This document shows, piece after piece, positions 57,140 through 64,000 of a stretch of 64,000 nucleotides of DNA. The position numbers and the translations under genes are program-made. Every line of letters starts with the position of its first letter. Position 1 is the first letter of the stretch. A model generated the notes under the pieces. It saw only the letters and a list, made by a program, of their open reading frames with translations. It made no database searches and was not told the DNA's origin. This stretch comes from Candidatus Izimoplasma sp. HR2 (GTDB taxonomy: Bacteria; Bacillota_I; Bacilli_A; Izemoplasmatales; Izemoplasmataceae): the NCBI GenBank assembly GCA_000753575.1, contig JRFF01000022.1:124001-188000 (forward strand). Reading direction: 5' to 3'.

Positions 57140-58435
57140 TTAAATAAACAATAATGATGTAGATGATATGATGATCATGATAAATATTAATTTGGCCCAT
57201 ATAGGAAGTGCTAAGAATCCAAGCTTTATTGTGTGAAAAATTTCTAGTAAACCAGTTCCAAATATCTTGGCCCACCATGAACTTGAAGCTACAGTTATTT
57301 TAGTAGTACCAATTGCAACTGAACCTGTAGTTTCTAGTACTTTTTTAGCAATGAACCAAGCTATAACTGTAATGAATACTCCACTAAACAATGCTGCAAC
57401 AACACTAATGATTATTTTAATCGTTGCCTCTAATGCTCCACTAGCCCAATCAGGCATATTTGCAAATGGATCAGTAGGATCAAACCCTGGTAAATCTCCT
57501 GTTGTATCTTCATTTATAGCAGTACATTGATCTCCTATACATATAGAAGTTAATTCCTCACCATAATCAATTTCATATTCTAAGTACTCTTCCATTAAAG
57601 CAATGACTAGTAAAAACTTTTCATCATCAGTGAGTAAAGGGTTATTAAGAATTATAGCCTTTTCAATTTCATATTGTTCCTGAATATCAAGTCTTAGATC
57701 ATCAACTTCTAAATCTGTTAATACATATGTAAATTTTACTACAGTAACGCTTTCCATTTCAGGTCCAGTAAGTAATAACATATAATCATATTCATCACCT
57801 ACATGTATGTAGTCTCCTTGTAGAAGACTTAACCAATTATCTTCATTTGATGTATTACTTATGACTAGAGTATCAGAGTATGAATCCTCTCTTGAACCCA
57901 TACAATAATTATCAAAAATCAAATATCCAGTACATGAATTTTGAACTGTAGTATAATCAAGTTCAATTTGCTTTAGGTCTTGTGTATCTCTAGTAAATGA
58001 AATACCTACACTTGATACATAGTAATCTTTAGCAACGTATGATGATTCTACATGTATATCTGAGACATCAATTACACCGTACCAAATACCGTCAATCTTT
58101 TCTATTCTTGTATACTGTGATTGATCAGCTAAAGATAAAGTATCAGATGAGGGCGGGTATGCTAAGTAATAGGTAACACACGCTTCAATTTGATCTAAAG
58201 ATAACGGACCAATAAAGTCTGTTGCACAATAATCAGGTGGTGTTACAGTTTCCACTGAAGTATTTGAATCAGTAGTACATACTGAATAATCATATGTTGA
58301 ACCTTCAACAATAGGCTCATTACAATAATCAGGTATAGGGTTATTTGGGTCGTCAATAACTTCAGTTGCATGTGATGTTTTTACAAAAGCCATGGAGAGC
58401 GCTAAAAGTGTTAATAATGTATACATCTTTTTCAT
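57140..58435 (-). CDS. Secreted/multi-TM protein sharing a motif with tail-anchored paralogues
   Basis: The 431-residue protein has a signal peptide (MKKMYTLLTLLALSMAFVKTSHA). A Cys-containing extracellular domain to about residue 300 follows, then the motif TSICIGDQCTAINEDTTGDL (about 297-316), and at least two strongly hydrophobic segments (about 336-362 and 400-428). The motif matches that of the 44946 product. Extracellular domain plus C-terminal membrane bundle recalls end-cap or adsorption proteins of filamentous phages, but sequence likeness to them is not evident. It is third of three surface-protein genes in a row. Confidence 0.6.
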   Translation of the reverse strand: MKKMYTLLTLLALSMAFVKTSHATEVIDDPNNPIPDYCNEPIVEGSTYDYSVCTTDSNTSVETVTPPDYCATDFIGPLSLDQIEACVTYYLAYPPSSDTLSLADQSQYTRIEKIDGIWYGVIDVSDIHVESSYVAKDYYVSSVGISFTRDTQDLKQIELDYTTVQNSCTGYLIFDNYCMGSREDSYSDTLVISNTSNEDNWLSLLQGDYIHVGDEYDYMLLLTGPEMESVTVVKFTYVLTDLEVDDLRLDIQEQYEIEKAIILNNPLLTDDEKFLLVIALMEEYLEYEIDYGEELTSICIGDQCTAINEDTTGDLPGFDPTDPFANMPDWASGALEATIKIIISVVAALFSGVFITVIAWFIAKKVLETTGSVAIGTTKITVASSSWWAKIFGTGLLEIFHTIKLGFLALPIWAKLIFIMIIISSTSLLFI

Positions 58436-58452
58436 TATATCTCTCCTATCTT

Positions 58453-59655
58453 TTACATGCCTTTTGATTTAATGAATCCAAATATTAAAACTCCAAGAAT
58501 TGCAACTGAAGATACTCCTGCAACAATAATTTTACTATTCACTTCTAAGAACCCGGGTTCTTCATCAATAATATTAAATTCACTTTCAACAACTTCAAGT
58601 ACAATCTCTCTAGTATATTCATTACCAGTAGAAGATATAAGACTGAAGTTTTTTTGATAGGTATTAAATACTTTATAGAAGTTTGAATAATTATCATACG
58701 TAGTTGTAAACACATATGTATAGTTTGGTAAGTCTCCAATAAACTGCAGAGTATCAATAAACTCGTCATCAGTTAATAAATGATTATCAGGAACTTCCCA
58801 ATAGTAGTTATCGATAATTAAGTTTGGAATCATTTCTTTAACAACTCTTACATGAAGAGTATGATTCACATAATTCCCCTGAGTATCAGCAACTGAAATT
58901 ACAATTTCATAAGTACCAGGGTTATTTGCATTTCCTACGTACTCATCACTAATTACTTCAATTCTATTTGATACAATTCCGTCATGATCATCTGTAGCTG
59001 AGAAATAAGCTAAGTAGAATTGTCCGTCAAGAATATAGTTAGAACGTTTAATTATTTCACTAGGTCCATTCATTATTGGCGCAGTACTGTCTACTACGTT
59101 TACTGTGAAAGTCTCTGAGTACTGATTACCTGAAGAATCACTAACTGTATAAAGGAGTGAGTAAGCTGCAACTATTTCAGTATCGATAAGCTCAAGACCA
59201 GTAATAATAATCTCTGAAGTAATATCTCCTTCGAATGAATCTATAGCTTTAATCTGTGGAAGGTTCGCAGCTAACAATGAGTACTGAGGAATATTCAAAG
59301 TACTTTCAGCTTGAATAACAAATTCAGGTGCATTAATATCTACGTTGCGAATCTTGATCGCATAAGTACTTTCATTATCTCCTGAATCGGTTACTCCATA
59401 AACTACAAGGTGATCTCCTAGAACACCTTCATTTCCAGTGTAATTATCTAATACAATATAAATCTCAGGTGTTAAATCTCCGTCAATATCATCAAAGACA
59501 GTAAGTTCATACTGTAGCGCTTCGACTGTTACAGGGTCATCAACATTGTTAATATATACTCCTGCGTCTGTTTCCGAGAAATAAGCTAGAGTACTGCTAA
59601 CTGGTAGCAGTACAAAAGCTAAGAGAAAGAGAGAAACTAAGAGAAGTTTTTTCAT
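58453..59655 (-). CDS. Membrane-anchored Ig-like (DUF5011/HYR-type) surface protein
   Basis: The 400-residue protein has a signal peptide (to about residue 23), about three Ig-like units, and one C-terminal membrane helix (about 375-395) followed by KSKGM. No LPXTG motif is present. The first unit (AGVYINNVDDPVTVEALQYE, DNYTGNEGVLGD) is clearly paralogous to a unit in the neighbouring 531-residue protein. Adhesion to host or cell surface is the usual role of such domains. It lies 15 bases from its neighbour. Confidence 0.75.
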   Translation of the reverse strand: MKKLLLVSLFLLAFVLLPVSSTLAYFSETDAGVYINNVDDPVTVEALQYELTVFDDIDGDLTPEIYIVLDNYTGNEGVLGDHLVVYGVTDSGDNESTYAIKIRNVDINAPEFVIQAESTLNIPQYSLLAANLPQIKAIDSFEGDITSEIIITGLELIDTEIVAAYSLLYTVSDSSGNQYSETFTVNVVDSTAPIMNGPSEIIKRSNYILDGQFYLAYFSATDDHDGIVSNRIEVISDEYVGNANNPGTYEIVISVADTQGNYVNHTLHVRVVKEMIPNLIIDNYYWEVPDNHLLTDDEFIDTLQFIGDLPNYTYVFTTTYDNYSNFYKVFNTYQKNFSLISSTGNEYTREIVLEVVESEFNIIDEEPGFLEVNSKIIVAGVSSVAILGVLIFGFIKSKGM

Positions 59656-59670
59656 AAAATCACGTCCTTA

Positions 59671-61266
59671 TTAATTATTGAAATAATCGATTAAATCTTG
59701 TTGAGTCATTGTATTTGCGTATTCTAAAGTTAATAGAGTTAAAGTAGTAGTAAATGTTGGAGCTATATCATCAATAATATCAATAGTAATAGTCATATCA
59801 GTATAATTGCCTGTACTATCAGTAGCACGAAGAACAACAGTGTAAGTTCCTAAAACAGTAGTGTTCCCACTGAATGTATCACTTTGAACTACTATTGAAG
59901 CAGTTAAATCTCCACTATATAAATCACTAGCTGTAATTAAAGCTAATAAGTCATTTAAGTTATTATATAAACTAATATTCCATGTGTAGCTAGTTGAACC
60001 AGTAAACGTTGGTGCTGTAGTATCTCGAACAATTATAGTTCTTGAAATAGTCGTAGCTACATTTCCGTTTGTATCAGTAATATTGTAATTTACAGTGTAA
60101 GTTCCTAAGATACCAACGTTCACACTACCACTAATAACTGAAGAACCTGATACATCATAAGCGTCAGTCCATGTAGCACCTAGTTCTGTGTAGTTATCTC
60201 CGAACTCAACATAAATAGTACTATCTCCAGTTAAAGCTTGCACAGGAGCAATAGTGTCTCTTACGATTACACTTCTACTAACTTGAGTAGCAGTATTACC
60301 TGAAGAGTCTGTAACATTATAATTGATAGTATAAGTAGCAAGTACTGAGTTATTTACAGTACCAGTAATTGTAGCTGTAAGTCCTGAATCATAGTTATCT
60401 GAAACAGTTGCTCCAGGTTCACTGTAAGTAGTGCCGAATTCTACATATAAAGGAGTTAATCCAATTAAACTAATAATAGGACTATCAATATCAACAACTC
60501 TAACAATAGTAGTCACTTCAGTATAGTTACCTGATAAATCGGTAGCTCTAAATACTACGTTATAATCTCCTAGAGTTCCTTCATTTCCAGTATATAGATC
60601 ACTTTGAACTACAACAGTTATTGCTCCGTCTGTTTCATCGGTAGCACTTAAACCTGCAAGTATAGTAGCTACAGTAACAGGGGCATTAACATTTGTTAAA
60701 TAGACTCCAGTTCCACCATTAATGATAGGTGCAATATTATCAACAGCATCAGGAGAGTCGTAAGCTTCATAAGCAGTAGAAACTAGTCCTTCTTCAAGTT
60801 GCCAACGAGTAATATCTTCTGAATAAACATCATCACCATTTTGAATTTCGATATTAATTAAAGTATAAGCACCAGTGTTAAAAGTAATTGAAAACATGTC
60901 AGTATGATCAGTATATTCACTAAATTCTTCTTCATACTGTATCATTTCGTCAAATATAGTATAGTTAATACCGTCAAAACCATTAATAACTATATAAGGG
61001 AAAAATGCTTCTCCAAACATTACATTAGTACCAATTGTAAGTGGAATCGACAAAGTATAATCGGTATTTGCTTTTACGAAAATATTTTCATTTGAATCTA
61101 CATAATTTGATTGAATAGTCCAAACCGAAGAATCAATATAGTTTTTACCATCAGGTAAAGCAATACTAGAAGCAAACGAGCTTGAAGTACCTGTGATAGT
61201 AAGTGTTAATGCTAAAACTAATAATAAAACTAAGAATTTGCTTCTAAATTGTTTAATATTTTTCAT
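59671..61266 (-). CDS. Secreted Ig-like repeat protein (adhesin-like)
   Basis: The 531-residue protein has a long signal peptide (MKNIKQFRSKFLVLLLVLAL...) and an N-terminal jelly-roll-like domain (about 35-170). Four DUF5011-type Ig units follow, with recurrent VDxxxPxI, YVEFGTxYxExGA and DxSGNxxT patterns. A fifth unit begins (DDIAPTFTTTLTLLTLEYAN) but the protein stops in it. No membrane anchor is seen, so it may be released or bind the anchored neighbour. An N-terminal binding domain with Ig stalks would suit receptor binding. Confidence 0.75.
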   Translation of the reverse strand: MKNIKQFRSKFLVLLLVLALTLTITGTSSSFASSIALPDGKNYIDSSVWTIQSNYVDSNENIFVKANTDYTLSIPLTIGTNVMFGEAFFPYIVINGFDGINYTIFDEMIQYEEEFSEYTDHTDMFSITFNTGAYTLINIEIQNGDDVYSEDITRWQLEEGLVSTAYEAYDSPDAVDNIAPIINGGTGVYLTNVNAPVTVATILAGLSATDETDGAITVVVQSDLYTGNEGTLGDYNVVFRATDLSGNYTEVTTIVRVVDIDSPIISLIGLTPLYVEFGTTYSEPGATVSDNYDSGLTATITGTVNNSVLATYTINYNVTDSSGNTATQVSRSVIVRDTIAPVQALTGDSTIYVEFGDNYTELGATWTDAYDVSGSSVISGSVNVGILGTYTVNYNITDTNGNVATTISRTIIVRDTTAPTFTGSTSYTWNISLYNNLNDLLALITASDLYSGDLTASIVVQSDTFSGNTTVLGTYTVVLRATDSTGNYTDMTITIDIIDDIAPTFTTTLTLLTLEYANTMTQQDLIDYFNN

Positions 61267-61328
61267 TTAAATCTCCTTTACTGAAGTAATATCTTCAGTT
61301 ATTTTATTTTGTGATTCTAATATATTTC

Positions 61329-61499
61329 TCATATTGTAATAAACTCCCATGCTTTACTCCAAAATGAATCCCAGTAACCTTGAAAGCCATCTTTAAATGC
61401 TTGTACGTCAGTTGATGTTGTTATACCTTCAGCATTTAAGAAATAAGCTAGTAAGCCTACTAAAATTACAACAGCGATAACTCCAATTAATAATTTCAT
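61329..61499 (-). CDS. 56-residue single-TM peptide with amphipathic tail (coat-like candidate)
   Basis: The protein starts at 61499 after AAAGGGGAATT; a longer frame upstream lacks an RBS. Residues 3-21 are a membrane helix, and residues 31-54 (DVQAFKDGFQGYWDSFWSKA) form an aromatic amphipathic helix. Size and make-up are like small filamentous-phage coat or minor virion proteins, but the order (TM first, no cleaved signal) differs from classic pVIII. It sits directly downstream of the ATPase gene. Confidence 0.6.
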   Translation of the reverse strand: MKLLIGVIAVVILVGLLAYFLNAEGITTSTDVQAFKDGFQGYWDSFWSKAWEFITI

Positions 61500-61561
61500 A
61501 ATTCCCCTTTTCTTTGAATGATTCACATTCAATTTTTATTTTAAACTCTAAGTAAATAGTT

Positions 61562-63745
61562 TTATGTTTTACCTGCATTTTTAAATAGTTTGTATTTACT
61601 ATTTAATTTTTTACTAATATGTTCCTGCCATTTTTCAACAATATCTTTTGTAGTCATGAACTCAATATCATCTTCACTTGCAATACTTCTGAGTTTGTCT
61701 AAAGTTAATTTTTTTAGCTTACCACGATTATGATCATGAGCTACTAACTTCTTAATCAACCTTTTTTTGTAAAAAATAAAAGTATAACGTAACGACTTAA
61801 ACTCAATACCGAAATCAACAGCTAAATGAGATAGTTCTTTATTACTAAGATTTGTAAAGCTAGGAGGAATCATAGATTCTTTTCTTTGCTTTTCTTTATT
61901 CTTCAGCTTTTTAAGTTCTGTTTCTTCTTCCTTCATTTTTTGTAATACAATTGTCATTAAAGCATTAAAAGTAGCGTAGTTCATTTCTTGAATATCTTCG
62001 AACTTAACTTTAAATCCTTCCCAATTAGGCACGTCCATGAAGTGCATATTCTGGAGGATCTCTTTTGCTTCTCTAATTGTATACATGAAGTGAGTATCAT
62101 ATCTTCCGAAGCAATCAACAATCTTGTTAGTTTGTTTGAAGCCGTAAGTACTATAAGTAGTAACATCACTATTGTTTTCAAGAATTACTCCAAACTTAGG
62201 GAATGAAACTCTCTTTCCAACATCTTTAATATTCTCGTAGATACCTTTATAAAAGATAATGTAACCTTTACTCCACTTAGTTGCGTCTTTCTGAGAGAGC
62301 TTAGATATCTTATGTTTTATTTGATATATTTTTCTTGTGAATCGCTTCTCAACAACATTTAGTTTTATAGAACTTCGATAGATCCAACGTTTAAATTCTA
62401 GAAGTAAGATCCTTGTACTAATTAAATGCAATTTATATCTTGAAGTTTTATCTTCAGGAAGTTTCGAAGCGTTATATTTTAAGCGATTAATTTTTGCTTT
62501 GATACTCTTCTCAATAGTATTTAGTTTTCTAGCTTTTCGATTATTTTTCCTTGTAGCTAGTTTTTGTATTATGTAAATATTTTTAGAACTACGGTAGATC
62601 CAACGTTCAAATTCAAGTAGAAAGATTCTGAATTTCTTTAATTGTGATCTAAGTTTAATTATTGATCTACTAAATGTAGCTGTAGATCTAAATTTCATTT
62701 TAAATATGTGCTGATAACCTGGGTATAATTCTCTAAGAGCTTTTAATGTTCTTGTTGCGCTTTGTGTGATTCCGTAAAGAAATACTTCCTCACGTAAGAT
62801 ATGCCCAGCTGTAGTATAAAATTCTCTTATACCTGATTCATCTTTGAAATACTCTCCTTCAGTTTTATCAGTGTTTGAGTAGAAGATTGCTGTTTCAGTT
62901 TCAATTATGAATCCACGTTTTGGGAATGGAATCGCTGTTACCTCTTTTAACTTGAAGTAGTCCTGGGACAACTTCTTAGAAAATAGTCTTTCGATTTTCC
63001 CTGACTTTTTAATTATTTCAAATGATTCTAGTATGGGTTGATTACTCATGATGAAGTTTGGTACATAGTGATGATACATGTATAAAATAGTATATCTTTT
63101 TAACATGTCTAGAAAATGTAATCCCCCTGGAGTAAGTCCATCTTGGAAAGCAACGTCAGGAGTATATTTATCTTTTCTATATTTCCAACTGTGGAAGTGC
63201 TCTTTTAGATCTATTTTCTTCTTCCAATAATCAGCTATAAAACAATCATTTTCCTTTATCATTTCACTAAAGACTAGATTGATTCTATATTCACTGGCCA
63301 CAAAGAATTTTTTACCATTCTTATTAAGCCATTTTTTTATAAGTTCAAAATCATATATATAAAGATCATGTTCAAGTTTCGACAGTTCTTTTCTTTCACG
63401 TTTAAGTATGTACTCTCTTGCAATCATTGCAGCTCCAACAGTAGAGGAATCTTTTCCTGATCTTACAGAGCCTGATATTTGATTAATCTTTGCAAGTTTG
63501 TTTACTATTACATCAGCTGACTTTTTACGATTGAACCACAGTACTATTCTCTCTATAAATGTTTTGTAAATAATAATGATGAATAGTAGTATTGGTAGTC
63601 CGTACATAACAAGCTCAATCATGAAGTCCGCAACTTGATCCAAAGACCAGTTGTCTAGTGAGTATTGCCAAATAACAAATAGTATAGTGAGTAGAATTGC
63701 AATTACGATAACTTTCCAAAATAGTCTATTTATAAGTTTTATCAT
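61562..63745 (-). CDS. Membrane P-loop ATPase, possible filament-assembly or DNA-transfer motor
   Basis: The 727-residue protein has two N-terminal membrane helices (about 11-28 and 43-62). A Walker A-like loop G92-SVRSG-K98-D-S-S follows, in which Asp replaces the usual Ser/Thr just after Lys. A central region holds an internal duplication around RWIYRSS (two copies 72 residues apart, DNA 62371 and 62587). The C-terminus has two SAP/Rho_N-like helical units (LSNKELSHLAVDFGIEFKSL and LTLDKLRSIASEDDIEF). Topology is like VirD4/FtsK-type motors; phage Zot proteins usually have the P-loop before the TM. Its start overlaps the upstream stop (ATGA). Confidence 0.6.
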   Translation of the reverse strand: MIKLINRLFWKVIVIAILLTILFVIWQYSLDNWSLDQVADFMIELVMYGLPILLFIIIIYKTFIERIVLWFNRKKSADVIVNKLAKINQISGSVRSGKDSSTVGAAMIAREYILKRERKELSKLEHDLYIYDFELIKKWLNKNGKKFFVASEYRINLVFSEMIKENDCFIADYWKKKIDLKEHFHSWKYRKDKYTPDVAFQDGLTPGGLHFLDMLKRYTILYMYHHYVPNFIMSNQPILESFEIIKKSGKIERLFSKKLSQDYFKLKEVTAIPFPKRGFIIETETAIFYSNTDKTEGEYFKDESGIREFYTTAGHILREEVFLYGITQSATRTLKALRELYPGYQHIFKMKFRSTATFSRSIIKLRSQLKKFRIFLLEFERWIYRSSKNIYIIQKLATRKNNRKARKLNTIEKSIKAKINRLKYNASKLPEDKTSRYKLHLISTRILLLEFKRWIYRSSIKLNVVEKRFTRKIYQIKHKISKLSQKDATKWSKGYIIFYKGIYENIKDVGKRVSFPKFGVILENNSDVTTYSTYGFKQTNKIVDCFGRYDTHFMYTIREAKEILQNMHFMDVPNWEGFKVKFEDIQEMNYATFNALMTIVLQKMKEEETELKKLKNKEKQRKESMIPPSFTNLSNKELSHLAVDFGIEFKSLRYTFIFYKKRLIKKLVAHDHNRGKLKKLTLDKLRSIASEDDIEFMTTKDIVEKWQEHISKKLNSKYKLFKNAGKT

Positions 63746-64000
63746 TCAAACAATCCAACTTTGAAATTTACGTTTTCATCTCTTTGAGCAAACCCTTCAG
63801 CTTTAGATTCAAGCTTTAAAGCAGTATCAGTTTTTGAATAAGTATTGTATTCAATATACGGCTTATCAGGGTTGTCGTTATTGTAATGAGGTTTAACATG
63901 TATATAGTTGAAAGACTTGCTAAGCTCTTTAATATATCTCTGTATAGTACGTTCACTACAACCATATGGAATAGCTAGCTTTTTAGATGAGCTAATTAAG
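63742..64000 (-). CDS. HTH protein, 5'-truncated by window edge
   Basis: The last 85 residues or so are visible. SSKKLAIPYGCSERTIQRYI reads as a helix-turn-helix with recognition helix, followed by a wing-like VKPHYNNDNPDKPYIEYN. A replication or regulatory protein is likely. Its stop overlaps the start of the ATPase gene in ATGA, so the genes are coupled. Confidence 0.7.
   Translation of the reverse strand, partial: LISSSKKLAIPYGCSERTIQRYIKELSKSFNYIHVKPHYNNDNPDKPYIEYNTYSKTDTALKLESKAEGFAQRDENVNFKVGLFE

Noticed and set aside
43333..64000. Second copy of the tRNA-Cys 3' end as attR
   Set aside because: I looked for the CGGGACCTCCA end in the rest of the window and did not find it, so the right boundary is probably outside the window.

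Overview
The window is AT-rich DNA from a low-GC, Gram-positive-type bacterium. It is most likely a wall-less or Mollicutes-related free-living anaerobe of the Acholeplasma/Izemoplasma kind rather than a Mycoplasma. TGA is used as a stop codon and tryptophan is TGG. F1-ATPase, a complete type II fatty-acid operon, PyrR-type attenuation, a B12 riboswitch and a small superoxide reductase are all present. The lineage is an inference from gene content and gene order; no species is named.

Positions 1-43 kb are mainly ordinary chromosome. In order they hold: atpG(partial)-atpD-atpC; birA-bioY (biotin ligation and uptake, feeding the biotin-dependent AccB); acpP; the operon accB-accC-accD-accA-fabH-fabK-fabD-fabG-(second FabK/NMO-like gene)-fabF-fabZ; a small methyltransferase-NUDIX-dUTPase operon; and a riboswitch-controlled operon that looks like a cobalamin capture and uptake system (transcobalamin-like lipoprotein, a second DUF4430 protein, an ECF S component). 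Next come rpsB (long repetitive C-terminal extension), tsf, pyrH, frr, uppS, cdsA, dxr, rseP and proS (no editing domain). A 16S-23S-5S operon follows with three tandem promoters and tRNA-Asn/Glu, then small membrane proteins, divergent ridA and superoxide reductase, a PyrR-attenuated uracil permease, and tRNA-Asp/Arg/Pro. An IS3-family element has truncated a secreted C39-like protein gene. A lipoprotein and a GGDEF/HD-GYP c-di-GMP enzyme precede tRNA-Cys.

From the 3' end of tRNA-Cys (about 43.33 kb) to beyond the right edge, the DNA looks like an integrated mobile element. A tyrosine recombinase lies next to the tRNA, followed by an XRE repressor with an operator. Then come paralogous tail-anchored proteins, a cargo stretch of small unknown, membrane and secreted proteins (48.4-52.8 kb, bracketed by two copies of one terminator-like repeat), an intergenic region with strong GC-rich hairpins, a winged-helix replication-type protein and an orphan Cas2-like protein. 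On the minus strand (64 to 56 kb) is a compact cluster: HTH protein (partial), membrane P-loop ATPase, 56-aa membrane peptide, two Ig-like surface proteins, and a signal-peptide/multi-TM protein that shares a juxtamembrane motif with the tail-anchored proteins. This cluster resembles the minimal machinery of a filamentous phage or a secretion/conjugation apparatus, but no gene is a clear match to a known one. It is the best candidate here for an undescribed system.
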